From DATBJG01 sp963790545 (GTDB lineage Bacteria > Acidobacteriota > Vicinamibacteria > Vicinamibacterales > JAMQPK01): a stretch of DNA of 64,000 nt. The stretch's first letter is position 1. Each line of letters opens with the position of its first letter. The position numbers and the translations under genes are program-made. The stretch lies in the NCBI GenBank assembly GCA_963790545.1, contig CAWBPA010000002.1, positions 15,758 through 79,757 on the forward strand, given 5' to 3'. The notes under the pieces are model-generated. The model made no database searches and was not told where the DNA came from. It was given only the letters and a program-made list of their open reading frames with translations. This document shows, piece by piece, positions 34,030 through 42,321 of this stretch.

Positions 34030-36135
34030 CTACTTTCCCTGAATCCGCGCCACCACTTCCTCACTGACGGCCTGTGGCGCCGGTTCGTACCTGTCAAAGT
34101 GCATGGAGTATGTCGCCCGGCCCTGTGTCCGCGACCGAAGGTCCGTTGCGTACCCGAACATCTCCGACAACGGGACACGCGCGGTGATAATTTGCGTCCC
34201 CCCGCGATCTTCCTGGGACTGGATGTGTCCGCGGCGGCTCGCCAGATTGCCCATCACGTCGCCCAGATAATCCTTCGGGACGACGACCTCGACCCGCATG
34301 ACGGGTTCGAGCAGCACCGGCCGCGCACGCTTGGCCGCATCCTTGAACGCCATGGACCCGGCAATCTTGAAGGCCATTTCCGACGAATCGACGTCATGGA
34401 ACGACCCGTCGTAGAGCTCGATGGCCACATCGTCCACGGGATAGCCGGCAAGCACACCGGTCGTCATGGCTTCGCGGATCCCCTGGTCGATTGGCTTGAT
34501 GAACTCCTTCGGAATCGAACCGCCCACGATCTCGTTGATGAACTCGTAGCCCTCTCCGGGCTGCCGCGGCACGAGCCGAATCTTGGCGTGCCCGTACTGC
34601 CCGCGGCCTCCGGTCTGCCGGATATACCGTCCTTCGCCCTCTGCCGCCCGTGTCAGCGTTTCCTTGTAGGCCACTTGCGGACGACCGACGGTCGAGTCCA
34701 CGTTGAACTCCCGTTTCAGGCGATCGACGATGATCTCCAGGTGGAGCTCACCCATGCCGGCAATGACGACCTGCCCGGTCTGCTCGTCGGTCTTCACACG
34801 GAACGTCGGATCCTCGGCCATCAGCTTCGACAGGCCAGTACCGAGTTTTTCCTGATCGGCCTTCGTCCTCGGCTCGATCGCGAGAGAGATGACGGGCTCC
34901 GGGAACACCATCGACTCGAGCACGACCGGATGCTTCTCGTCGCAAATCGTGTCGCCGGTCGTCACGCTTCTGAGGCCGACGGCCGCCGCAATGTCGCCCG
35001 CGTAGACCTCCTTGATTTCCTCACGCTTGTTCGCGTGCATCTTCAGGAGGCGGCCGACACGTTCGGTCTTCTGTTTGGTCGCGTTGTAAATGGACGTACC
35101 CGAGGTCATCACGCCCGAATACACGCGAATGAACGTGAGCTGTCCCACGAACGGGTCCGTCATGATCTTGAACGCCAGCGCCGAAAATGGCGCGTTGTCC
35201 GATGCCGGGCGCTCGACTGCGGTCGGTTCGGCCTTGTTCGGATCAACCCCCACGACCGACGGAATCTCGACGGGCGACGGAAGATAATCGACCACGGCGT
35301 CGAGCATCGGCTGGACACCCTTGTTCTTGAACGCCGAGCCGCAGATAACGGGAACGAACGGTGCCTGTTCCTTGCGCACCGACTCGATGGCGCGCTTGCG
35401 CAGCGCCTGCTTGATTTCCGCCTCGGTCAGTTCCTGGCCGTGCAGGTACTTCTCGAGCAGCGCATCGTTCGATTCGCTCACCTTTTCAATCAACTGCTCG
35501 CGGTAGTGCTGCGCCTCGTCCTTGTACTCTGCCGGAATCTCCGCCACGTCGTAGTCGGCGCCCATCGTCTCGTCTTTGTACGTGATGGCCTTCATCCTGA
35601 CGAGATCGATGACACCTTCGAAACGATCCTCGGACCCAATCGGCAGCTGAATCGCGACCGGATTACCCTGCAGCTTGCTCTCGATTTGCGCGAGCGTCCG
35701 CTTGAAATCGGCGCCCACGCGGTCCATCTTGTTGACGAAACAAAGGCGTGGCACGCGGTACTTGTCCGCCTGGCGCCAGACGGTCTCGGACTGCGGCTCG
35801 ACACCGGCGACCGCGTCGAACACCGCGACGGCGCCATCGAGAACGCGCAACGACCGCTCGACTTCGGCCGTGAAGTCTACGTGTCCCGGCGTATCGATGA
35901 TGTTGATCCGGTGGTCCCGCCAGAAACAGGTCGTCGCGGCGGAGGTAATCGTGATGCCGCGCTCTTGTTCCTGTTCCATCCAGTCCATGACGGCCGTTCC
36001 TTCATGGACCTCACCAATTTTGTACGTAATTCCGGTGTAGAACAGAATTCGCTCTGTCGTGGTGGTCTTCCCGGCATCGATGTGCGCCATGATGCCGATA
36101 TTCCGCGTTTTATCGAGAGCGACTTGCCTGGGCAT
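34030..36135 (-). CDS. fusA: Elongation factor G (canonical)
   Basis: EF-G drives ribosomal translocation. The 701 residues include G1 AHIDAGKT (17-24), the effector segment RGITITSAATT, G3 DTPGH and G4 NKMD, then domains II-V with GGSIPKEFIKPIDQGI. It lies between rpsG and tuf. Compare the EF-G2 paralogue at 12911, which has a different G1 and G4. Confidence 0.98.
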   Translation of the reverse strand: MPRQVALDKTRNIGIMAHIDAGKTTTTERILFYTGITYKIGEVHEGTAVMDWMEQEQERGITITSAATTCFWRDHRINIIDTPGHVDFTAEVERSLRVLDGAVAVFDAVAGVEPQSETVWRQADKYRVPRLCFVNKMDRVGADFKRTLAQIESKLQGNPVAIQLPIGSEDRFEGVIDLVRMKAITYKDETMGADYDVAEIPAEYKDEAQHYREQLIEKVSESNDALLEKYLHGQELTEAEIKQALRKRAIESVRKEQAPFVPVICGSAFKNKGVQPMLDAVVDYLPSPVEIPSVVGVDPNKAEPTAVERPASDNAPFSALAFKIMTDPFVGQLTFIRVYSGVMTSGTSIYNATKQKTERVGRLLKMHANKREEIKEVYAGDIAAAVGLRSVTTGDTICDEKHPVVLESMVFPEPVISLAIEPRTKADQEKLGTGLSKLMAEDPTFRVKTDEQTGQVVIAGMGELHLEIIVDRLKREFNVDSTVGRPQVAYKETLTRAAEGEGRYIRQTGGRGQYGHAKIRLVPRQPGEGYEFINEIVGGSIPKEFIKPIDQGIREAMTTGVLAGYPVDDVAIELYDGSFHDVDSSEMAFKIAGSMAFKDAAKRARPVLLEPVMRVEVVVPKDYLGDVMGNLASRRGHIQSQEDRGGTQIITARVPLSEMFGYATDLRSRTQGRATYSMHFDRYEPAPQAVSEEVVARIQGK

Positions 36136-36136
36136 T

Positions 36137-36232
36137 GCTTACCGAGTTTTCAGTTCTCAGTTGTCAGTGATCAGTTCTTGTTTTCAACTGTCAGGACTGA
36201 AAACTGACAACTGAAAACCGAGAACCTTGTTG
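36137..36232. repeat. Heptameric fold-back repeat between rpsG and fusA
   Basis: CAGTTTT, CAGTTCT, CAGTTGT and CAGTGAT units are followed by AACTGTC, AACTGAC and AACTGAA units in opposite sense. The 96-base spacer can fold on itself. Confidence 0.72.
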
Positions 36233-36706
36233 CTACCACCGGTAATGGGCAAAGGCCTTGTTCGCCTCGGCCATTCTGTGGACGTCCTCGCGTTTCTTGA
36301 CCGCACCGCCGCGCAGGTTCGACGCATCGAGCAATTCGTTGGCCAGTCTCTCTTCCATCGTCTTGCCGTCTCCGCGCTCGCGCGCGTAGCCGACCAGCCA
36401 CCGAATGCTCAAAGAGAGTCGACGGTTCGGATTAACCTCGACAGGAACCTGATAGTTCGACCCCCCGACGCGTCGCGACTTCACCTCGAGACTGGGCTTG
36501 ACGTTCTCGAGCGCTTTCTTGAAGATCTTCAGCGGATCGTCACCCGTCTTGTCCTTGATGATGTCGAAGCTGCCATAGAGAATGCTCTCAGCGGTGCTTC
36601 GCTTCCCGTCGCGCATCACCGTATTGATGAAGCGTGTGACGAGCGGGCTGCTGTAGAGCGGGTCTGCTTGCAGTTCGCGTTTGGAGATTATTCGTCTGCG
36701 TGGCAT
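36233..36706 (-). CDS. rpsG: Ribosomal protein S7 (uS7)
   Basis: S7 nucleates the 30S head and regulates the str operon in E. coli. The 157 residues start MPRRRIISKRELQADPLYSSPLVTRFINTVMRDGKRSTAESILYG and end MAEANKAFAHYRW. Confidence 0.97.
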   Translation of the reverse strand: MPRRRIISKRELQADPLYSSPLVTRFINTVMRDGKRSTAESILYGSFDIIKDKTGDDPLKIFKKALENVKPSLEVKSRRVGGSNYQVPVEVNPNRRLSLSIRWLVGYARERGDGKTMEERLANELLDASNLRGGAVKKREDVHRMAEANKAFAHYRW

Positions 36707-36721
36707 ATCAGTGAGCCTCGA

Positions 36722-37096
36722 CTACGCCTTCGGTCTCTTCGCTCCGTACTTCGACCGCCCCTGCTTGCGACCCTGCACACCCACCGCATCGAGCGTGCCG
36801 CGGACGACGTGGTAGCGCACACCGGGCAGATCCTTCACGCGTCCGCCGCGGATGAGCACGAGCGAGTGTTCCTGCAGGTTGTGCCCGACGCCGGGGATAT
36901 ACGTCGTCACTTCGATCCCGTTGGTCAGTCGCACGCGCGCAACCTTGCGGAGCGCCGAGTTTGGTTTCTTGGGGGTCTGGGTGAACACACGCACGCAGAC
37001 ACCTCTTTTTTGCGGACAATCCTGCAGCGCAGGACTCTTCGTCTTGCTGAGAATCTTCTCGCGCCCTTGCCGCACAAGCTGACTGATGGTCGGCAT
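36722..37096 (-). CDS. rpsL: Ribosomal protein S12 (uS12)
   Basis: S12 is the decoding-site protein. The 124 residues contain TPKKPNSALRKVARVRL and GGRVKDLPGVRYHVVRG. Lysines occupy the two positions where streptomycin-resistance substitutions occur in other bacteria, so no such substitution is evident. It is the first gene of the 21-kb operon. Confidence 0.97.
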   Translation of the reverse strand: MPTISQLVRQGREKILSKTKSPALQDCPQKRGVCVRVFTQTPKKPNSALRKVARVRLTNGIEVTTYIPGVGHNLQEHSLVLIRGGRVKDLPGVRYHVVRGTLDAVGVQGRKQGRSKYGAKRPKA

Positions 37097-37423
37097 CTTC
37101 TCTTTCTTTTGTCATGGGGCCCCACCCCCATGACCAGTATTCGTGATCAAATAACAGCGTCCGCCGTCGCGCCGACAACCCTTCACGGGCCGCCCGCCGC
37201 AGCCGAACGTTGCTCCAGGCCTAAAAGCCACCGTGGCTTGGCGCCCGTGAGCTGATGACCCTATAGCGTGAGTAGTCGCAGGGCACGGACGCTGCCAGCG
37301 TTTCCGTAAACCCTTGCAAGACGCGGCCTTATGCCGCCTCGTTCGGGAAAGAAGACCCTCCGGAGGCCCTCTCTCGGACGTTCGAAGCTAGATAGGGTGT
37401 CCTAGCTCCGACAAAACCCACCG
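37097..37423 (-). promoter_or_regulatory. Long structured leader of the str operon
   Basis: About 320 bases separate the predicted promoter from rpsL with no gene on either strand. On the minus strand the leader contains hairpins GCGGC-ATAAG-GCCGC, ACGCTGGCAGCGT and GGCCTCCGGAGG. It also has AAGCC-ACGGT-GGCTT followed by TT (37223-37239), which could be a weak attenuator. The CATGGGG/CCCCATG half of the two-hairpin element (37111-37133) stands 15 bases before the rpsL start. Autoregulation by S7 or S12 is possible but not shown. Confidence 0.45.
37111..37133 (+). repeat. First-hairpin-only copy of the two-hairpin element (locus H)
   Basis: GTCATGGGGCC, CCACCCCCATGAC and CAGTA match the first half of locus G; the rest is absent or diverged. 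It lies immediately upstream of rpsL. Confidence 0.75.
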
Positions 37424-37453
37424 ACTATATCACGTGAACTTTTCGGTGTGCAA
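37424..37453 (-). promoter_or_regulatory. Predicted sigma-70-type promoter of the ribosomal super-operon
   Basis: On the minus strand TTGCAC (37448-37453) and TATAGT (37424-37429) are spaced by 18 bases. Transcription would start near 37417. No other hexamer pair of this quality was seen in the 515-base gap. The assignment is by eye and untested. Confidence 0.5.
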
Positions 37454-37611
37454 CACCTCAGAACACTGGGAGGCAGCAAGTGTGGTCGATCGGGACGCCC
37501 ACAAACACATCCGGCGGACGTGACTTAGGCAAACGTGGGCAACACCGAACGCGCGTCGGCTCAAGCCGGGGGGCGTGTCGTTTGCATGGTATCCAAGCAG
37601 GACCCGATGCC

Positions 37612-38508
37612 ATGGCCTTTCGCCTGAACCAGCGCCGGTCGATTACCACTGAACTCGAAAAGCTCGTCCACTCGGAGTTTCAGACGGCGATCAAGGAGCT
37701 GGATCAATCGAAGCCTGGGGCGGACGCCATCCATGAGGCGCGCAAGTCACTGAAAAAGATTCGTGCCGTGTTGCGACTTCTTCGCAACCCTCTGGGCCAC
37801 GATTACGGTCCTGCAAACCGCCGGTTACGCGACGTGGCTCATCGCCTCGCGTCGCTCCGCGATGTCGACGCGACCAGCGAGACGCTTCGAGCGTTGCATC
37901 ACCGATACCCAACCGTCATAACGCCACGGATCACTCGAGCAGTCGCGCACGGACTACGGCCGCGAAAGCGCCAGGCTAGGGCCAAGGCCGGCCCGGTAGT
38001 TCGTCGAGCGACCGGTATGCTTCGGCGATCGCGCCACTCGACACCGAGGCGAATTCGTCGTGTCCAGGGCTTTTCGGCTGTTCGTGCGGGCGTGAAGCGA
38101 GGATATCGCCGTGCTCGCGCCTCGATGGACGAGGTCTCCTTGAACTCAGATTTCACGCAGTTTCACGCCTGGCGCCGGGTGGTGAAGGATCACTGGTATC
38201 ATGTCCGGCTGTTCGAGGGCCTCCATCCCACACCCCGGTCGCGGGCGCGAACCTTGAAGCGACTCGAATCGTGGCTCGGTGACGACCACAACCTTGGCAT
38301 GCTGCGCGCGACCATTCTCGACGCGCCAGACCGGTTCGGTAATGCTCGGACCACCGCGCTCGTTCTGGGGTGCATCACCAAATACCAAGCGTCGCTCCGC
38401 CGGGATGCTCTGAAGCTTGGTCACCGCTTGTTTGCCGAGAAGCCGGGACGGTTCGAGCGGACCGTGCACGATTGGTGGAATTCCTCGTCGAACGGCAAAA
38501 AGAGTTGA
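37612..38508 (+). CDS. CHAD domain protein
   Basis: CHAD domains are helical bundles with conserved His residues that bind inorganic polyphosphate. Visible landmarks are IHEARKSLKKIRAVLRLLR (about 35-55), RLRDVAHRLASLRDVDATSETL, FHAWRRVVKDHWYHVRLF and LGDDHNLGML, all on basic helices. The protein is unusually rich in Arg. The start is ATG 37612, giving 298 residues. The next gene, inorganic pyrophosphatase, starts two bases after the stop, suggesting a shared role in polyphosphate or pyrophosphate metabolism. Confidence 0.9.
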   Translation: MAFRLNQRRSITTELEKLVHSEFQTAIKELDQSKPGADAIHEARKSLKKIRAVLRLLRNPLGHDYGPANRRLRDVAHRLASLRDVDATSETLRALHHRYPTVITPRITRAVAHGLRPRKRQARAKAGPVVRRATGMLRRSRHSTPRRIRRVQGFSAVRAGVKRGYRRARASMDEVSLNSDFTQFHAWRRVVKDHWYHVRLFEGLHPTPRSRARTLKRLESWLGDDHNLGMLRATILDAPDRFGNARTTALVLGCITKYQASLRRDALKLGHRLFAEKPGRFERTVHDWWNSSSNGKKS

Positions 38509-38510
38509 GG

Positions 38511-39038
38511 ATGTTGCCTGCATATCGTCCCGATGGCTCGGTGAACGTGATCGTCGAATCCCCACGGGGATCGTCACTCAAGCTCAAGTACGACGGGAAC
38601 GACAACGTCATGATGCTTTCGCGCCCGCTTCCAGCGGGTGTCGCCTACCCGCACGACTGGGGATTCATTCCTTCGACCCATGCCGCCGACGGCGACCCAC
38701 TCGACGTGTTCATCGTCTGGGATGAGGTGAGCTATCCGGGTATCCTCATTCCGTGCCGGGTGATTGGCGTGCTGAACGTCGAACAGACCAACCTGGAAAC
38801 GAAACGTCGTGAACGTAACGATCGAGTGGCCGCCCTGCCACTCAAAGCTCCACGGCTGGAGCACATCACGTCGGTCTTCGATCTGCAGGAACGCGTCCGT
38901 GCGGAGATCGAACGATTCTTTCTGAACGCTGTCGCCTTCGAGGGAAAAGACTTGCAGCTTGTTGGTTGGGAAGGCCCCCAAGAGGCTGACGCGCTGGTGC
39001 GACGATCGGCCGACCTGTCTACGGCACTCGCGAGGTGA
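38511..39038 (+). CDS. ppa: Inorganic pyrophosphatase, family I
   Basis: The enzyme hydrolyses PPi to two phosphates. The active-site signature DGDPLDVFIVWD is at about residues 59-70, preceded by YPHDWGFIPST. The start is ATG 38511 with GAGG immediately upstream, and this gives 175 residues. Translation is probably coupled to the CHAD gene. Confidence 0.92.
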   Translation: MLPAYRPDGSVNVIVESPRGSSLKLKYDGNDNVMMLSRPLPAGVAYPHDWGFIPSTHAADGDPLDVFIVWDEVSYPGILIPCRVIGVLNVEQTNLETKRRERNDRVAALPLKAPRLEHITSVFDLQERVRAEIERFFLNAVAFEGKDLQLVGWEGPQEADALVRRSADLSTALAR

Positions 39039-39072
39039 CGCCTGCGCTAGAATGTGCGGCAGGAGGCTACCT

Positions 39073-39504
39073 GTGAAACTTGTTGCCACGATTGTGTTGG
39101 GTCTCGGCGCCGTGGCTCTAGCGGCTGCGGGAGATGGTGGGCAGGCTCCCGCCCAGGAGAAGGTAATCACCACGCCTTCAGGCCTGAAGTATGTAGAGGT
39201 TCAGCCTGGTACCGGACGAACGGCTGAAAAGGGGATGCCGGTGCAGGTGCATTACACGGGCCGGCTTGCCGACGGCAAGAAGTTCGACTCCTCAGTCGAT
39301 CGGAAGGAGCCGTTTCAGTTCAACCTCGGAGCCGGTGAGGTGATCCGGGGTTGGGACGAGGGTGTCGCCGGCATGAAGGTGGGCGGCAAACGAAAGCTGA
39401 TCATCCCAGCCAACCTCGCCTACGGGCCGCGCGGCGTGCCCGGCGCGATTCCCCCGAACGCCGAGCTGACGTTCGATGTCGAACTGCTGAAAGTCGGCCG
39501 TTAG
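39073..39504 (+). CDS. FKBP-type peptidyl-prolyl isomerase, exported
   Basis: This is a cis-trans prolyl isomerase for folding outside the cytoplasm. An N-terminal signal sequence (KLVATIVLGLGAVALAAA) precedes a single FKBP domain with VQVHYTGRLADGKKFDSS, FNLGAGEVIRGWDEGVAGMKVG and LAYGPRGVPGAIPPNAELTFDVEL. The start is GTG 39073 with AGGAGG six bases upstream, which decides it over in-frame ATG 39052. Length is 143 residues. Confidence 0.92.
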   Translation: MKLVATIVLGLGAVALAAAGDGGQAPAQEKVITTPSGLKYVEVQPGTGRTAEKGMPVQVHYTGRLADGKKFDSSVDRKEPFQFNLGAGEVIRGWDEGVAGMKVGGKRKLIIPANLAYGPRGVPGAIPPNAELTFDVELLKVGR

Positions 39505-39526
39505 AGTCTTGAGAGCCGTGGGTTCA

Positions 39527-39655
39527 CGCTGAGTTCGCAGAAGCCGCTGAGGCCGCAGAGGATTCTAGCCAGGAAATCCTCTGCGCACTCCGCGCCCCTC
39601 GACCTTGCTCGGGGCGCCCTGAGCGATTGTCGAAGGGCGACCTCGGCGTCCTCAG
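39527..39655. repeat. Fold-back repeats downstream of the FKBP gene
   Basis: GCAGAGGATT pairs with AATCCTCTGC around a short loop. After it, CCCTCGACCTTGCTCGGGGCG stands back-to-back with CGCCCTGAGCGATTGTCGAAGGGCG, a dimer of a palindromic motif that resembles CCTGAGC-GTCGAAGG repeats known in many bacterial genomes. The hairpins separate two convergent genes and may terminate both. Confidence 0.6.
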
Positions 39656-39671
39656 CGATTCGAATTCCCTC

Positions 39672-40742
39672 TCAGTTCCCGTTCCAGTCCGCGAGAAAGA
39701 CATTCGTCTCTCCCTCGCTTTTGGCCCCCCGGTTCGACGCAAAGACCAACCTGCGGCCGTCGGGCGAGAACATCGGGAACCCGTCGAACGTTTCGTTGTT
39801 CGTGATCCGCTCGAGGCCCGTGCCATCGACATTCATTAAATAGATGTCGAAGTCACGTCCTTTCGGATCGTGGTGATTCGACGCAAAGATGATCCGCTTG
39901 CCACCTGGATGGAAGAACGGCGCAAAATTCGCGCCTCCGAGCTTGCTAACCTGCCGCAGGTTGCTCCCATCAGCATTCATCACAAATATCTCCAACGTCG
40001 TCGGGCGCCAGAGCTCTTCTTTCAGCAGCGACCGAAAGTCGTCAAGCTCGGGACCGGCGCTGATGGCTCGCCCGCGAAACACGATCTGACGTCCGTCGGC
40101 AGAAAAAAACGGGCCGCCGTCCGGGCCGGGACGATTCGTGAGCCGTCTCACGTCGGAACCGTCTCCCGCCATGGAATAAATCTCCATGTCACCATCACGA
40201 ACGCTGGTAAATACGATGCGCCCGTTCGGCCCGACGGTGGCTTCGGCGTCGTAGCCTGGCGCGTTGGTCAGTCGTTGAAGCCCTGAACCGTCGGGTTTTG
40301 CACGGAAGATGTCGTAGCTGGCATAAATCGGCCATACATATCCTCGCGCAAAGCTTGGTCGCGGCGGGCAATCCGGCGACGCAAGATGCGTGGACGCGTA
40401 CAGCAGGGTCTGACCGTCCGGATAGAAATAGCCGCACGTGGTGCGGCCGCCCAGGCTGATCTTCCGCTTCTCAGAACCATCCACGCGCATCGTATAAATC
40501 TGGTCGCATGAACTGGCTGACGTCGGGTCCGCCGTCATTTGGAAAATGAGACGCTGCCCATCGGCCGAAAAATATGCCTCGGCGTTCTCGCCGCCCGAGG
40601 TCAGCTGGCGAATGTTTCCCAGTCGTGGCTCAGGCTTTGTCGGGCCGCCCGACGAGGCCGGACCAGATCGCTGACCGAACACCGGCACCAGCAACGCAGT
40701 GAGCATCAGTCCGCCAAGGACGATCACGCGCTCCGCACTCAT
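39672..40742 (-). CDS. Exported beta-propeller (TolB/PD40-like) protein
   Basis: This is a secreted or periplasmic protein of unknown partner. The start is ATG 40740-40742, followed by a signal peptide (VIVLGGLMLTALLVPVFG). Repeats of the PD40 type follow: AYFSADGQRLIFQ, DGSEKRKISLGG, YYPDG-like GYFYPDGQTLLYAS, FFSADGRQIVFRG, NADGSNLRQVSK, FHPGGKRIIFAS and FSPDGRRLVFAS. About six blades fit 356 residues. It diverges from the CCA gene across 83 bases. Confidence 0.85.
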   Translation of the reverse strand: MSAERVIVLGGLMLTALLVPVFGQRSGPASSGGPTKPEPRLGNIRQLTSGGENAEAYFSADGQRLIFQMTADPTSASSCDQIYTMRVDGSEKRKISLGGRTTCGYFYPDGQTLLYASTHLASPDCPPRPSFARGYVWPIYASYDIFRAKPDGSGLQRLTNAPGYDAEATVGPNGRIVFTSVRDGDMEIYSMAGDGSDVRRLTNRPGPDGGPFFSADGRQIVFRGRAISAGPELDDFRSLLKEELWRPTTLEIFVMNADGSNLRQVSKLGGANFAPFFHPGGKRIIFASNHHDPKGRDFDIYLMNVDGTGLERITNNETFDGFPMFSPDGRRLVFASNRGAKSEGETNVFLADWNGN

Positions 40743-40825
40743 GGAAACCCCCGACGAAGAATGTGGCCACGCCAACGGCCAGCAAGGTATCACGAATTTC
40801 CAGCTTCTGTTGTTATGCTGTCGTG

Positions 40826-42214
40826 ATGGTCGGCCCCGACTCACATCTTGACCGTGCCAGGGCCATTGCGCGTGCTGCGCGCGATCGGGGTGGACGTGCG
40901 CTCATTGTCGGCGGATGGGTTCGCGATCGGCTGCTCGGTAGGGATTCAAAGGATCTGGACATCGAGATCTTCGGGATTCCCGGCTCTGAGCTGGCGAAAT
41001 TCCTGGAGCCATTCGGCAGGGTGGAAGCCGTCGGCCAGAGCTTTCCCGTTTACAAAGTCGATGAGATAGACGTCGCCCTCCCTCGTCGTGAGTCCAAAGC
41101 TGGCCGGGGTCACAAGGGCTTCGTGGTCGAAGGGGACCCGGCGATGACCGTGGCTGAAGCGGCACGTCGACGCGATTTCACCATCAACGCCATCGCCTGG
41201 GATCCGCTGACCAGCGAATACCTCGACCCGTGCGGCGGTCGCGCCGATCTCGAGGCTTCGATTCTGCGCGCCGTTGACCTCCAGACGTTTGGCGACGACA
41301 GCCTGCGTGTTCTGCGCGCCCTGCAATTTGCGGCACGATTCGAACTGAAAATTGACGCGGCCACAGCGGACGTGTGTCGAGCGATACCACTGGACGATCT
41401 GCCGGCAGAACGGATCTGGGGGGAAATCGAAAAGCTGCTGCTTCAGGCCGAACGCCCGTCGCGCGGATTCGAACTAGGCCGCCATCTGCAGGTCATCGAA
41501 CGGTTGTTTCCCGAGCTTCATGCCTTGGTGGATTGCCCACAGGAACCCGAATGGCATCCAGAGGGCGACGTCTGGATCCATACGATGTTGGTGATCGACG
41601 AGATGCGCCGGCGCATCGACGACCTCGACAAGCCCGACCAGCTCATTCTCATGCTCGGCGCGGTCTGCCACGATCTGGGCAAACCCGCGACGACGGCATT
41701 CGTCGACGGCCGTATTCGATCGCTGGATCACGAAGATCAGGGAGTCCCGCCGGCGAGGAGGCTGCTCGATCGCCTCAACGTCCACACGATCGGTGGACGC
41801 GATGTACGTCATCAGGTACTGGGCCTGGTCGCGCACCATCTCAAACCGGGCATGTTGTACAAACGTCGGGAAGAGGTGAGCGATGCGGCGTTCCGTCGGC
41901 TTGCCGTAAAGGTCGACCTCGAATTACTCGCGAGGCTGGCAAAGGCCGACTGCCTCGGTCGAACCGGCTCATTCGACTGTTCTGCAATGGACTGGTTCCT
42001 TGAACGTGCACGAGCGCTGGGGGTCGAACGCCGGCCACCCGAACGATTGGTGCTGGGACGGCACGTACTCGCGCTGGGCCTGACGCCGGGCCCTAAGGTT
42101 GGCGAAGTGTTGAAGCTGGTCTACGAAAAGCAGCTCGACGGCGTCATCACGACGACGGAAGAAGGAATTGCGCTCGCAAGGGAACTACTCGGCAACCTGA
42201 ATTCTGAGTCTTAG
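40826..42214 (+). CDS. CCA-adding tRNA nucleotidyltransferase with HD domain
   Basis: The enzyme adds or repairs the 3' CCA of tRNAs. The N-terminal nucleotidyltransferase domain has GGWVRDRLL and KDLDIEIFG (about 28-50), the second conserved block RRRDFTINAIAWD, then LRALQFAARF. A C-terminal HD phosphohydrolase domain shows the CHDLGKP motif near residue 290. The start is ATG 40826 and the length is 462 residues. A poly(A) polymerase cannot be excluded from sequence alone. Confidence 0.9.
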   Translation: MVGPDSHLDRARAIARAARDRGGRALIVGGWVRDRLLGRDSKDLDIEIFGIPGSELAKFLEPFGRVEAVGQSFPVYKVDEIDVALPRRESKAGRGHKGFVVEGDPAMTVAEAARRRDFTINAIAWDPLTSEYLDPCGGRADLEASILRAVDLQTFGDDSLRVLRALQFAARFELKIDAATADVCRAIPLDDLPAERIWGEIEKLLLQAERPSRGFELGRHLQVIERLFPELHALVDCPQEPEWHPEGDVWIHTMLVIDEMRRRIDDLDKPDQLILMLGAVCHDLGKPATTAFVDGRIRSLDHEDQGVPPARRLLDRLNVHTIGGRDVRHQVLGLVAHHLKPGMLYKRREEVSDAAFRRLAVKVDLELLARLAKADCLGRTGSFDCSAMDWFLERARALGVERRPPERLVLGRHVLALGLTPGPKVGEVLKLVYEKQLDGVITTTEEGIALARELLGNLNSES

Positions 42215-42233
42215 AGTGCGTTGCAAAATCGTA

Positions 42234-42294
42234 CGTAGCGCAGGTCTTTAGACCTGCCCGGCGCCTCAAAGCAGGCCTGAAGGCCTGCGCTACG
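42234..42294. repeat. Nested hairpin repeat (REP-like) between convergent genes
   Basis: GCAGGTCTTTAGACCTGC and GCAGGCCTGAAGGCCTGC are two perfect hairpins, and the outer CGTAGCGCAGG/CCTGCGCTACG also pairs across both. It lies between the CCA gene stop and the cytochrome gene stop and could terminate both strands. Confidence 0.8.
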
Positions 42295-42321
42295 ATGCGC
42301 CGGCCTGAAGTCGTCGCAGTG

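Noticed and set aside
33607..36207. 866-codon open frame on the plus strand across tuf and fusA
   Set aside because: It is antisense to two canonical elongation factors and rich in Arg/His/Asp as shadows are.
15400..37096. Horizontal island signatures around the ribosomal operon
   Set aside because: No integrase, tRNA boundary or transposase was seen, and gene order is the standard vertical one.
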